Shown here: positions 34,121 through 43,900 of the stretch, piece by piece
How positions within the stretch are numbered: position 1 is the stretch's first letter
Layout: each line of letters opens with the position of its first letter
Assembly: GCA_017999675.1 (NCBI GenBank)
Contig: JAGNLL010000004.1
Span: 45,701 to 109,700 of the forward strand
Length of the DNA: 64,000 nucleotides
Direction: 5' to 3'
Source: Rickettsiales bacterium
Lineage (GTDB): Bacteria > Pseudomonadota > Alphaproteobacteria > Rickettsiales > UBA1997
Position numbers and translations under genes: made by a program
The notes under the pieces: generated by a model
The model's database searches: none
What the model was told of the DNA's origin: nothing
The model's input: the letters and a program-made list of their open reading frames with translations, nothing else

Positions 34121-35542
34121 TTAGCGAATCTTTTCTTCCAAGCCTTTTACTTCCTGCAAAATTTGCTGATCGCTGCCAATTAGTTGAGTGACCAATTTTA
34201 CCGAGTGAATTACGGTGGCGTGGTTTTTACCGCCAAACTCTTTGCCAATAATTGGCAGGCTGTTTGAGGTGAGGGTTTTTGCCAAGTACATTGCGATTTG
34301 TCTTGGGCGGGCGATTGATCTGGCGCGGTTTGCTGAGGTTAAATCGGCAATTTTAATGCCGTAAAAAGCGGCGACGATTTTTTGAATTTTTTCAATTGTT
34401 GGCGCTGTGCTGTTTGAGGCGCGAATGTAGTCAGCTAAAATTGCTTTGGCGCTTTCCAAAGTAATTTCTTCGCCGAGCAAAACTTTTTGCGCGACTAGTT
34501 TTTTTAGAGTGCCTTCAAGATCGCGCACTGAGGTTGTGATTTTTTCAGCGATGAAGCTGAGAACTTTTTCGCAAATTTCTTGCTCCATCATTTGCGTTTT
34601 GGCTTTCAAAATTTCGAAGCGGTCTTGGTAGTCGGGGTTTCTGAAATTGACAATCATGCCGCCAGAAATGCGCGATTTTAACTTTTCGTCGATATTTTCT
34701 AAATCAGATGGGCAGCGGTCGCAGACCAAAACAACTTGTTTGTTGTCTTCAACTAAAGAGTTGAAGCAGTTCATAAATTCTTGCTGAGTGCTGCCTTTGC
34801 CGGCGATAAATTGCACGTCATCCACAATCAAAACATCAATTGAGCGCATTTTTTCTTTAAAGCTCATCACGTCGTTGCCGCGAATTGATTGCACGAAGTG
34901 GTACATAAATTTTTCAGCCGACAAATAAACCACTTTTTTCGATTTATCGAATTCTTTGATTTGCCAAGCAATTGCTTGTGCCAAATGGGTTTTGCCCATG
35001 CCAACATTGCCGTGAATGAAGAGAGGAATTTTATCGTCAAAAAGACTAATTTGGGCGTCAATACCAGCGGCAATTTTAGCCATTGAAACGGCCAGCTTGT
35101 TGTATTTGGCGCTAACGAAATGTTTAAAAGTGAAGCGAGGGTTTAGCTCGGTGCCAAAGGCAAAAACATTGTCGTATTTAGAAAGGTTAACAACTTTTTG
35201 TTCAGCGTTTGAAAGGATTGGGGTTAGTTCGTCGGAAACTTTTGCAACGTAAATTACGGCAACTTTTTTAATTTGTGGGCAGATGGTTTGCGCCAAAGTT
35301 TTAAGGCTTTTTTGACCCAATTTTACTTCAACAAATTCGCGAATTACCCAATCGCGCACGAATTTTGACGAGCTTGAAAAGATAATTTCACTTTCCGACT
35401 GTGAGAAAATTTCTAAACCGGCAAGCCATTTGCTAAAGCTTTCTTCGCCAAATTCGGTTTGGCAGGCGGCAAAAAACTGCGGCAAAAACTGACTGTCTGA
35501 TTTTTCTAATAATACTGTGTTTTGTAAGGCTAGTTGCGACAT
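34121..35542 (-). CDS. dnaA: Chromosomal replication initiator DnaA
   Basis: DnaA is the AAA+ initiator that binds DnaA boxes and opens oriC. The N-terminal domain I (FEEESFSKWL-like) lies in the first 100 residues. Walker A is GNVGMGKT (178-185), Walker B is VLIVDDVQF (DD at 241-242), and the C-terminal DNA-binding signature runs through RSIARPRQIAMYLAK and FGGKNHATVIHSVKLV. The length of 473 aa is normal. It follows the rhodanese gene by 3 bases. I find no cluster of TTATCCACA-like boxes around it, so oriC is probably elsewhere, as in many alphaproteobacteria. Its last 39 codons are duplicated at 31057. Confidence 0.97.
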   Translation of the reverse strand: MSQLALQNTVLLEKSDSQFLPQFFAACQTEFGEESFSKWLAGLEIFSQSESEIIFSSSSKFVRDWVIREFVEVKLGQKSLKTLAQTICPQIKKVAVIYVAKVSDELTPILSNAEQKVVNLSKYDNVFAFGTELNPRFTFKHFVSAKYNKLAVSMAKIAAGIDAQISLFDDKIPLFIHGNVGMGKTHLAQAIAWQIKEFDKSKKVVYLSAEKFMYHFVQSIRGNDVMSFKEKMRSIDVLIVDDVQFIAGKGSTQQEFMNCFNSLVEDNKQVVLVCDRCPSDLENIDEKLKSRISGGMIVNFRNPDYQDRFEILKAKTQMMEQEICEKVLSFIAEKITTSVRDLEGTLKKLVAQKVLLGEEITLESAKAILADYIRASNSTAPTIEKIQKIVAAFYGIKIADLTSANRARSIARPRQIAMYLAKTLTSNSLPIIGKEFGGKNHATVIHSVKLVTQLIGSDQQILQEVKGLEEKIR

Positions 35543-35545
35543 TAA

Positions 35546-35977
35546 CTAAGATTGTCTCCAAGGTAAGTTTTCAGCTTTCCAGCCATTAACATTGCCGCGG
35601 TGGCCATTGTCGTCGATGTCGCCTTCAAAACCTGAAAGCACGTTGTAGCAATTTTCAAAACCCAAAGTTGTGGCGTGATAAGCGGCTTGGTCAGATCTGG
35701 CGCCGCTGCGGCACATGAAAAAGATTTTAGCTTGTAGGGCATTTTCGCCAAAAGCTTGTTTGGTGATTTCGGTCAAAGAGGTTGTGAAGCTTGGGTTTAA
35801 GCGCATGTCGGGAAAGAGTTTCCACGGCAATAAAGCCACTCTTTCGTCAAGTTCGGCTGGGTCAGCAAAGCCTACGAAGTTGGTTTCTTCGGGAGTTCTA
35901 ACATCTACTAACATTGAATTGGCATCGCTTAACAAAAGCGCAAAAGCTTCTTTGGCGGTAATTTGAATAACTGACAT
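35546..35977 (-). CDS. Single-domain rhodanese-like protein
   Basis: This 143-aa protein has the rhodanese fold: LVDVRTPEE near the start and the active-site loop CRSGARS (Cys89), then AAYHATTLGFENCYNVLSGFEG. Such proteins carry sulfane sulfur for tRNA thiolation, cyanide detoxification or Fe-S repair; the exact role is open. The 'GFADPAELDERVALLPWKLFPDM' insertion is seen in alphaproteobacterial members. It lies directly upstream of dnaA and is likely cotranscribed with it, an uncommon pairing. Confidence 0.88.
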   Translation of the reverse strand: MSVIQITAKEAFALLLSDANSMLVDVRTPEETNFVGFADPAELDERVALLPWKLFPDMRLNPSFTTSLTEITKQAFGENALQAKIFFMCRSGARSDQAAYHATTLGFENCYNVLSGFEGDIDDNGHRGNVNGWKAENLPWRQS

Positions 35978-36234
35978 TAATTATTTTTTAAAAAGAGTGG
36001 GTGGTAAGTGCAGAATTTTTAATCTTTTTTCTGCGGTAATTTTTTAAATTTGTTGGGGCGATTTTTCGCTAAAACTTTCGCCGTAGTAAAGTTAATTATT
36101 TTCGTTTTCTTCAAATAAATTTCTTGACTAGGGGGCGGGGCTAAAACCAGCTGGGGTGGTTGGTTTTGAGCCAGATTTGGCGCGGGTTTTAACGGTTTTT
36201 ATTTTTTGCAGACTAGGGGAATATGAGGCCGATC

Positions 36235-37041
36235 TTAAGCAAGATTTTTTTTCGTTTTTAAACTAAAAAAAATCAAAAAAACGCCAATAAAAATTAGCGG
36301 CAAAGACAGGGCTTGTCCCATGGTGATTTTGGCGAATAAAAAACCGATCTGTTCGTCGGGTTCACGAAAATTTTCAATGGCCATGCGAAAAATTCCGTAA
36401 AGGGCTAAAAATGACCCACTTAAAAATCCGCGACGTTTTGAAAAGGCAAAAAAGTGGTGCAAAGACATTAAAATTACAAAAAGCAAAATGCCCTCAAGCG
36501 CCGCCTCATAAAGCTGGCTAGGGTGACGTGGCAAATCGCCGCCATTAGGAAATATCACGCCAAAGTTTGAGCCTGTAGGTCGGCCGTAGAGTTCCATATT
36601 TACAAAATTAGTAAGTCGGCCAAAGAAAAGGCCAACGGGCGCTGCAACGGCAAGGCAGTCGGTTAGTTGTAAAAAATTGATTTTGTATTTTTTAGTAAAA
36701 AGCCACATCCCAAAAATAGCACCGCAAAGCCCGCCGTGAAAGGACATGCCGCCTTGCCAAAAAGCAAAAACTTCTAGAGGGTGTGAGAAAAAATAGCTTG
36801 GATTGTAGAAAAAAACGTAGCCAAAGCGACCGCCCAAAAGCACCGAAAACACTGCCCAGAAGAGCCAATCGTCGTAAGCTTTTTCAGACAAAAAATTTTC
36901 TTTTTCGTTGCATTTTTTAAGCCAAAAAAGCGTGAACAAAATGCCGGCGATGTAGGCCAGAGAATACCAGCGAATGGCAATTGGGCCTAAAGAAATTGCA
37001 ATGGGGTCAAGCTCGGGCAGGGTGATGGGAAAATTTATCAT
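36235..37041 (-). CDS. lgt: Prolipoprotein diacylglyceryl transferase Lgt
   Basis: This inner-membrane enzyme attaches diacylglycerol to the lipobox cysteine of prolipoproteins, the first maturation step. About seven membrane segments are visible. Diagnostic stretches are IRWYSLAYIAGI, LGGRFGYVFFY, GGMSFHGGLCGAI with the catalytic His, and the Lgt signature GRLTNFVNMELYG followed by RHPSQLYEA. The length is 268 aa. The 257 bases between it and the rhodanese gene contain no gene I can support. Confidence 0.95.
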   Translation of the reverse strand: MINFPITLPELDPIAISLGPIAIRWYSLAYIAGILFTLFWLKKCNEKENFLSEKAYDDWLFWAVFSVLLGGRFGYVFFYNPSYFFSHPLEVFAFWQGGMSFHGGLCGAIFGMWLFTKKYKINFLQLTDCLAVAAPVGLFFGRLTNFVNMELYGRPTGSNFGVIFPNGGDLPRHPSQLYEAALEGILLFVILMSLHHFFAFSKRRGFLSGSFLALYGIFRMAIENFREPDEQIGFLFAKITMGQALSLPLIFIGVFLIFFSLKTKKNLA

Positions 37042-37105
37042 TTCATATTTTATATTGATGGCTCTAATGCCGCCGCCATTTTTTAATAACTAACTTTTGG
37101 GCAAA

Positions 37106-37213
37106 ATGAACGAGGAAGAATTAAATACAAGATTTGCAAATTTGAGTGAGGCTCAGCGTCACGACAGTCTCGAAAAAATGAGGGGTGTGGGTGGCAAATT
37201 CTTGAATTTTTAA
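37106..37213 (+). CDS. Possible 35-aa small open frame before the restriction operon
   Basis: An ATG at 37106 opens a 35-codon frame beginning MNEEELNTRFANLSEAQ and ending in GGKFLNF. It is acidic and helical, with no visible ribosome-binding site and no family I recognise. It may be a chance frame or the decayed start of a lost gene. The rest of 37042-37316 is AT-rich and should contain the promoter for hsdM. Confidence 0.25.
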   Translation: MNEEELNTRFANLSEAQRHDSLEKMRGVGGKFLNF

Positions 37214-37316
37214 GATACAGCTGAGGCAAGTTCATGCCACATCTTTAAAATAAAGCTGATAAAAAATTTCTCCCACTTAGAGTTTTTGCAAAATTAATGC
37301 GCAAATAAAAATTTAA

Positions 37317-38885
37317 ATGAGCGATATCAATAAAGTAAAAAACGACCTGTGGGAAGCCGCTAATAAACTGCGTGCTGAATCAAATTTAAAGACAGCAGAA
37401 TTTTCAGTTCCGGTGTTGGGATTGATATTTTTGCGTTACGCCGATTTTAAATTCAGTGAAGCAAAACAAAAATTTGATACTGAGCTAAAAAATTTATCCG
37501 AGCGACGTCGCGCCTCTTTTAGTGAGCTAAGCTGGTTTCACGATAAAGGTATTTTATACCTCAAAGAAGAGGCTCGTTTCTCATACCTTTTAAACCTTCC
37601 AGAAAGTGAAGATCTTGGCAAAAAGCTGCAAGATGCAATGAGCTCAATTGAGCAGGACAACCTGTCATTAAAAGACGTTCTACCAAAAAACTTTGGTCGC
37701 ATTGAAAAAAAGCTACTTTTCGCTCTGATGAAAATTTTCTCTAAAATGAAAATTGAGGATGTGGAAGGCGATGCTTTTGGTAAAATTTACGAATATTTCC
37801 TAGGCAAGTTTGCTAGCTCTGAAGGGCAGCGTGGCGGTGAGTTCTTTACCCCAACGTCAATCGTACGTCTAATTGTTGAAGTTCTAAAGCCAATCAATGG
37901 CAGTTTATTTGATCCAGCCTGCGGAAGTGGCGGCATGTTCGTGCAATCTGCTGAATTCATCAAGCGCCGTCACGAAATTCCTAACGACAAAATCTCAATT
38001 CACGGACAAGAAAAAACCGAAGAAACTGTAAAGCTTTGTAAAATGAACCTCGCCGTTCATGGTCTTGAGGGTGATATCAAGCTGGGCAATACTTTCTACG
38101 ACGATGAGCATAAAAGCGTCGGTAAGTTCGACTTCGTCATGGCGAATCCACCTTTCAATGTTAGTGGTATTGATAAAGAGCGCATCAAGGGTGACAAACG
38201 CTACTGCCTTGGCATTCCAAAGGTCGACAATGCAAACTATCTGTGGATTCAAGACTTCTACACATCTCTCAACGACAACGGTAGAGCTGGCTTCGTCATG
38301 GCAAACTCAGCTTCTGACGCCAGACAATCTGAGCAAGATATTCGCGCTAAAATTGTGCAAGCCGGTGCGGTTGATGTGATGATTTCGGTTGGATCAAACT
38401 TTTTCCACAACGTAACTTTGCCTTGCACCCTGTGGTTCTTCGACAAAGGTAAAATTAAAACTGAACGCAAAAACAAAACCCTCTTTTTGGACGTGCGCGA
38501 AATCTACAACCAGATTGATCGCGCTCATCGCGAATTTACCGAAAGCCAAATTGAGCATGTGGCAAACATCGTAAAACTTTATCGCGACGATGAACCAACT
38601 TTTGAATTCTGCGATAAAAAAGCCTTCGAGGCACAATTTCCAAAACTAAAATACCGAGACATCGCCGGACTCTGCAAAGTTGCAACCATTGAAGAAATTG
38701 AAGCGCAAAATTACAGCCTAAATGCTGGTCGTTACGTTGGAACTACTGAGGCTATCGCTCAGGATTACGTTTTTGAAGAACGTTTAAAGGAGCTAAATGA
38801 CGAGCTCGTAAAACTAAATTCTGAAAGCCGAGATTTAGAAACTAAAATCACCCATAACATCAACCAACTTTTAAAAAATTTATGA
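37317..38885 (+). CDS. hsdM: Type I restriction-modification methyltransferase subunit HsdM
   Basis: HsdM is the adenine-N6 methyltransferase subunit of a type I R-M complex (HsdM2S for methylation, HsdR2M2S for cleavage). The N-terminal helical domain (NDLWEAANKLRAESNLKTAEF, LGLIFLRYADFKF) precedes the catalytic domain. The SAM motif I is DPACGSGG (199-206) and motif IV NPPFN (277-281). GEFFTPTSIVRLIVE precedes motif I, as usual. The length is 522 aa. Its stop overlaps the next gene as ATGA. It starts the four-gene operon. Confidence 0.96.
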   Translation: MSDINKVKNDLWEAANKLRAESNLKTAEFSVPVLGLIFLRYADFKFSEAKQKFDTELKNLSERRRASFSELSWFHDKGILYLKEEARFSYLLNLPESEDLGKKLQDAMSSIEQDNLSLKDVLPKNFGRIEKKLLFALMKIFSKMKIEDVEGDAFGKIYEYFLGKFASSEGQRGGEFFTPTSIVRLIVEVLKPINGSLFDPACGSGGMFVQSAEFIKRRHEIPNDKISIHGQEKTEETVKLCKMNLAVHGLEGDIKLGNTFYDDEHKSVGKFDFVMANPPFNVSGIDKERIKGDKRYCLGIPKVDNANYLWIQDFYTSLNDNGRAGFVMANSASDARQSEQDIRAKIVQAGAVDVMISVGSNFFHNVTLPCTLWFFDKGKIKTERKNKTLFLDVREIYNQIDRAHREFTESQIEHVANIVKLYRDDEPTFEFCDKKAFEAQFPKLKYRDIAGLCKVATIEEIEAQNYSLNAGRYVGTTEAIAQDYVFEERLKELNDELVKLNSESRDLETKITHNINQLLKNL

Positions 38886-39301
38886 GCGAAGAAATTAATT
38901 TAGAAAATTTGGAGAAGTCACTAAAGACACTGGTCGATGGCTTTACTAAATTTGAAAAAGAACTTGATCCAGAATTAAAACTTTTGCTTGAAGACGGCTG
39001 CATTCAAAGGTTTGAGTACGTTTGGGAGATGGCTTGGAAAAGTATGAAAAAATTTCTCAAAAAAGAATATGGCAAGTCTGATGCAGAGCTAAAAATGGAA
39101 AATATTTTCCGCTTAATGACTGGTTATGGTTTCACTAAAAATTGGGAAAATTGGAAAAATTACTGCGACAAAAGAAACGATTCTAGCCATGAATACAGCT
39201 TGGAGAAGTCGCGAGAAATCATCAAAATCATTCCAAGTTTTATTGAGGATGCCACCACTCTTTTAGAAAATCTTAAGGTGGAATTGGGAAACAAAAAATG
39301 A
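38882..39301 (+). CDS. HepT-like / HI0074-family protein (nucleotidyltransferase partner)
   Basis: This 139-aa all-helical protein belongs to the HI0074 'nucleotidyltransferase substrate-binding' branch of the HEPN/HepT superfamily. The motif RX4HXY is exact: Arg98, His103, Tyr105 in KRNDSSHEYS. In the characterised HepT-MntA toxin-antitoxin pairs this motif is the RNase site, and the Tyr is where MntA adds AMP units to silence it. GCIQRFEYVWEMAWKSMKKFL is the typical first-helix signature. It overlaps hsdM (ATGA) and the downstream fused gene (ATGA), so it is an integral part of the restriction operon. Whether it is a toxin here is inference. Confidence 0.88.
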   Translation: MSEEINLENLEKSLKTLVDGFTKFEKELDPELKLLLEDGCIQRFEYVWEMAWKSMKKFLKKEYGKSDAELKMENIFRLMTGYGFTKNWENWKNYCDKRNDSSHEYSLEKSREIIKIIPSFIEDATTLLENLKVELGNKK

Positions 39302-40905
39302 TCGTTGGAATTAGCAAAGCTCAAGAAAAAATAATCAGCGAAATCTTAAAACCTTACCTAGACGAATTTGCGTTTTTCTATTACGGATCAAGGGTTAAGG
39401 GTGGCTTTGAAGCAACTTCTGACTTGGATATTTTGATCAAAGGCAAAGAAAAAATGCCTAGAGAAGCTCTTGAGAAAATCAAAGAAAAATTTGATCAAAG
39501 TCTTCTGCCGTTTATCGTTAATTTGAGTGATTATTTTAGCGTTGATCAGAAATTTCATGAGGGGATTAAGGGTGATTTGGAGAGGGTTAGTGGTGATGCG
39601 GGGATAAGTGGGATGGAGAAGGTGTTTTACGAAAAAGATAAAATCGTTAAAAGTGTAGCATGGGATATTAAGCCAATATCATCGTTGTGTGTTTTGGCTA
39701 TTGATTGTGTCAACAAGACAGCTCCTGTCGTTGGTTACAAAACGCCTTACAAAATGCTAAGAACAACAAATGTAAAAAGCGGTTTTATAGATTTTGAAAC
39801 GGTAAGGTATGTTGAGAAAGATGTTTTTGAAAAGTGGACAAGACGCTCCAAGCCTAGATTTGGAGATGTGATTTTTACACGAGAAGCCCCAGTTGGTGAA
39901 GTGGGTAGATTCACGTCAAAAGAGGAAAATTTTTTCCTTGGGCAGAGGTTATTTCATTACCGACCAGATCCTAAATTATTAGATTGGAACTATTTAGCCT
40001 ACGTTTTACAGGGGAGCCTTATTCAAGGCTGGGTTAATGGAATTGCGTTCGGCGCCACAGTGTCTCACATCAAAGTAGAAGATGCTGAAAACTTGGAAAT
40101 TCCTGTGCCAACGCTAGCAATTCAAAAAAAGATAGGGGGCATACTTTCGGCTTATGATGACTTGATTGAGAACAACAACAGGCGCATAAAAATTTTGGAG
40201 GAGATAGCGCAGAAGCTTTACAAAGAGTGGTTTGTCGATTTCAAATTTCCCAACCACCAAAACACTAAATTCATCGACTCCTCACTCGGCAAAATCCCTG
40301 AGGGGTGGGAGGTTGGTTTGTTAAGTGATTTGGTTGAATTTAAAAACGGCTATCCATTCAAAAGCCAAGATTATTTGGGCGGAGGAAAATACAAAATTGT
40401 CACGATTAAAAACGTACAGGATGGTTGGTTTATTCCAGATACAACGGATGCAATTCAGCAACTCCCCAATAAACTAAAAGACTACCATAAACTCAGTACT
40501 GGTGATATCTTGATGTCTTTGACTGGTAATGTGGGAAGAGTTTGTTTGGTTTATGGTGATGATTTTCTTTTAAATCAAAGGGTGGCAAAAATCGTTACTC
40601 ACAAAAGTGATGATATTGGCTTTATTTACACTTTTTTGAGAAACCGAGAAACTCTAAAAATTTTGGAGAAGATTTCAAACGGCGCAGCGCAACAAAACTT
40701 AAGTCCTGTTAATGCCTCTCAAATGAAATTGTTAATACCAAACAGAGTTTGGTTAAGCGAATTTTCAAAAAAAATAAACCATTCAATCAAATTGGTTTGC
40801 AACCTGAATAAGCAAAACCAAACCCTCCGCCAAACCCGCGATCTTCTACTTCCTCGCCTCATCTCCGGCGAATTATCTGTTGAAAATTTAGAGGTAAAAA
40901 TCTGA
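39298..40905 (+). CDS. hsdS: MntA-like nucleotidyltransferase domain fused to HsdS specificity subunit
   Basis: Residues 1-105 are a minimal nucleotidyltransferase: YYGSRVKGGFEATSDLDILI has the exact GSX10DXD site (Gly30-Ser31, Asp42, Asp44) of MntA antitoxins. From about 122 the protein is a normal HsdS: the first target-recognition domain (122-270), a conserved helix (IQKKIGGILSAYDDLIENNN, then KLYKEWFVDFKFP), the second recognition domain (about 325-495) opened by GKIPEGWEVGLLSDL, and a final helix with QTLRQTRDLLLPRLISGEL. HsdS reads the split DNA target and docks HsdM and HsdR. The total is 535 aa against about 400-430 for HsdS alone. An in-frame ATG at 39613 with purine-rich sequence before it could also give free HsdS. 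The gene overlaps both neighbours. Confidence 0.9.
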   Translation: MIVGISKAQEKIISEILKPYLDEFAFFYYGSRVKGGFEATSDLDILIKGKEKMPREALEKIKEKFDQSLLPFIVNLSDYFSVDQKFHEGIKGDLERVSGDAGISGMEKVFYEKDKIVKSVAWDIKPISSLCVLAIDCVNKTAPVVGYKTPYKMLRTTNVKSGFIDFETVRYVEKDVFEKWTRRSKPRFGDVIFTREAPVGEVGRFTSKEENFFLGQRLFHYRPDPKLLDWNYLAYVLQGSLIQGWVNGIAFGATVSHIKVEDAENLEIPVPTLAIQKKIGGILSAYDDLIENNNRRIKILEEIAQKLYKEWFVDFKFPNHQNTKFIDSSLGKIPEGWEVGLLSDLVEFKNGYPFKSQDYLGGGKYKIVTIKNVQDGWFIPDTTDAIQQLPNKLKDYHKLSTGDILMSLTGNVGRVCLVYGDDFLLNQRVAKIVTHKSDDIGFIYTFLRNRETLKILEKISNGAAQQNLSPVNASQMKLLIPNRVWLSEFSKKINHSIKLVCNLNKQNQTLRQTRDLLLPRLISGELSVENLEVKI

Positions 40906-43900
40906 TGGCGAATCATGAATTTTCGGAAACCGCGCTTGAGCTAGAGGCTCTCAAGAAAATCTCTGAGTTGGGTTATGAAACCTTTGATGCCTTTGCAGAA
41001 AGCTTTGGCGCTGATGGAAGCCTAGGTCGCAAAACCTCGGAAGAAGTGGTTTTGCCGTTGCACTTAAAAGATGCTCTAAAAAAACTAAATCCAACTTTGC
41101 CAAACGAAGCAATCGACAATGCTTTTTACGCTCTTTGCGAAGGTAAGTCGGCGCTTTCTTTGGTGAGGGCTAATGCAGATTTTTATCAGCTGATTAAAGA
41201 TGGGGTTTTAGTTAGTTTTAAAGATGAAAATGGCAGTGAAAAATCAGAAAAAGTGAAGGTGATCGATTTTCAAAACCCGCAAGAAAATGACTTTTTACTA
41301 GTGAGACAATTCAAGGTTTCTGGCGAAATTTATAATCGCCGCACAGATTTGGTGCTGTTTGTAAATGGTTTGCCGCTGGTTTTGATTGAGCTAAAAGCTG
41401 CTCACAAAAATTTGATCAAAGGTTTTTCTGACAACATCACTGACTACAAAGCACACATTCCTCAGCTTTTCTGGCACAATGCTTTGATCGTGGTTTCAAA
41501 CGGTAGCGAAACAAAAATTGGCTCGATCACTTCTAACTGGGAGCATTTTTCGGAGTGGAAAAAAATAAATTCCGAAGGCGAAAAAGGCGTGATCTCGCTT
41601 GATACGGTGATCAAAGGGGTTTTTGAAAAATCTAAATTGCTCGATATCGTTGAAAACTTTGTGCTGTTTATGGTGGGCGATGGTGGAACGAAGAAAATTA
41701 TTGCCAAAAATCACCAATATCTAGGCGTGAATAACGCAATTGAATCAGTAAAAAATAGAAAAGAGCTTGGTGGTAAGTTGGGTGTTTTTTGGCATACGCA
41801 AGGAAGTGGCAAAAGTTTTTCGATGGTTTTCTTTACGCAAAAAATTCTGCATAAATTGGCGGGCAATTGGACTTTTTTGATCGTCACAGATCGTGAAGAT
41901 TTAGATAAGCAGATTTACACAAATTTTGTTAATTCTGGCGCGGTGACGGAAAAAAAAGTTAGAGCTGAAACTAGAGCTGATTTGAAAAAAATATTGTCAG
42001 AAGATCATCGCAACATTTTCACCATGATTCAGAAGTTTGGCACTGAAACCAAAGGCGATGTTTTTGAAGAAATATCGAGTCGCAGCGACATCATTGTAAT
42101 CACTGACGAGGCTCACAGAAGTCAATACAACGTGCTTGCAATGAACATGCGCAAAGCTTTACCAAATGCTTCGTTTTTAGCCTTCACTGGCACGCCATTG
42201 ATGGGTGACGAAAAAACCAAAGAAGTTTTTGGTGATTATGTAAGCAGATATGATTTTAAGCAGTCGGTTGAAGATGGCGCGACGGTAAAGTTGTTTTATG
42301 AAAATCGCATTCCTGAGCTACAAATTGTAAATCAAAGGCTTGACGAAGATTTAAAAGAGATTGTTGAGGAAGGTGATTTAAGCGATGAAAGTGAAGAGAG
42401 GTTCAAAAAGACTTATGTCAAAACTTACCAGCTCATCACGAGAGATGATCGGCTTGAAAAAATAGCCGAGGATGTTGTCGATCATTTCATGAATCGAGGA
42501 TTCATGGGCAAGGCGATGTATATTGCGATTGATAAAGCAACGGCAGTTGTGATGTATGACAAGGTGCAGAAGCATTGGAAGCTGTATTTAGAAAAGCTGC
42601 AAAGCCAGCTTTTGGCATGTCATGAGAGTCACAAAAAAGTGATTGCTGACAAGATCAAGTACATGCAAGAAACTGACATGGCGGTTGTGGTGTCGTCAGC
42701 ACAAAATGAAATTGATGCTCTGAAACCTCACAGAAAGCGGATGAGTGGCAGCGAGGATTTAGCGGAAAAATTTAAAAATACCGACGATAAGCTGAGATTA
42801 GTTTTTGTTTGCGCCATGTGGATTACTGGCTTCGACGCGCCAAGCGTATCAACTTTGTATCTAGACAAGATTCTCAAAAATCATACCCTAATGCAAACAA
42901 TGGCACGCGCCAACAGGGTTTGGAAAGATAAGCCAGATGGCATAATCGTTGATTACATTGGTATTTTTCAACATTTGCAGAAGGCTTTGGCAACTTATGG
43001 TGAGGCTGAAATCGATGAATTTGGCAATGAGGATAGCCCGATTGAAGACAAGAGTGAGTTGGTGGGAATGCTCGATAAATCAGCTTTAGAAATGGATGCG
43101 TTTCTAAACAAAAAAGGCGTTAACTACGAAGATATTTTTGCAGAAAAAGATGCGTTTCAGAGAGTGAAGATGGTGGATGACGCAGTTGAAAGAATTGTTG
43201 AGAGTGAAAAATCAAAAGAAGATTTCTTTAATTTTGCAGGCAGGTTGCAAGTCCTGTTAAAAGCGGTTTTGCCAGACGTAAGAGCTGAGAAATATCTGAA
43301 GCAAACATTGGCTATCTCGATCATTGCAGCAAAGGTGCGAGAAATTTCTGCGCCACTTAGTCCAGAAGAAAAAGAAATCGAAAAGAGAAAAATTTTAGCA
43401 CTATCAGAAAGGGTTTCTGCGCTGCTTGATGAGTCAATTGCGGTTGATGGTTACGAAATCAAAGACTCTACGCCACTCGACATTAGCCAAGTTGATTTTG
43501 AAGAGCTGAAGGCAAGATTTTCTGGTGGTGACAAGAAAAAGACAGATTTAGAGAGGCTTAGATCTTCGGTTAAAAGAAAAATTGAAGAACTGCTGAAAAT
43601 GAATTTTTCCCGAGAGTCTTATTTGACAGAATTTGAAGAGCTGGTTGCTAACTACAACTCTGGGGACATTGATGCAGAGAAGTTTTTCTTGGAGCTGGTA
43701 AAGCTTTCCCGCGACTTGAAAGATGAAGAAGCGCGCCACATCAAAGAAAATCTAAGTGAAGAAGAGTTGGTTATTTTTGACATCCTAACAAAGCCAGAAC
43801 CAAAGCTTGAAAAAAGTGAAATAGAGGCAGTTAAGAAAGTCGCAAAAGAGCTGCTAGAGAAGCTTAAAAAAGAAAAGTTGGTAATTGATTGGCGTAAGAA

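Noticed and set aside
36124-36129. TTGACT as a -35 box
   Set aside because: It points rightward, there is no -10 box at a proper distance and no rightward gene follows.
33786-37105. oriC near dnaA
   Set aside because: I found no cluster of TTATCCACA-type boxes or AT-rich 13-mers around dnaA; the intergenic stretch at 35978-36234 contains none.
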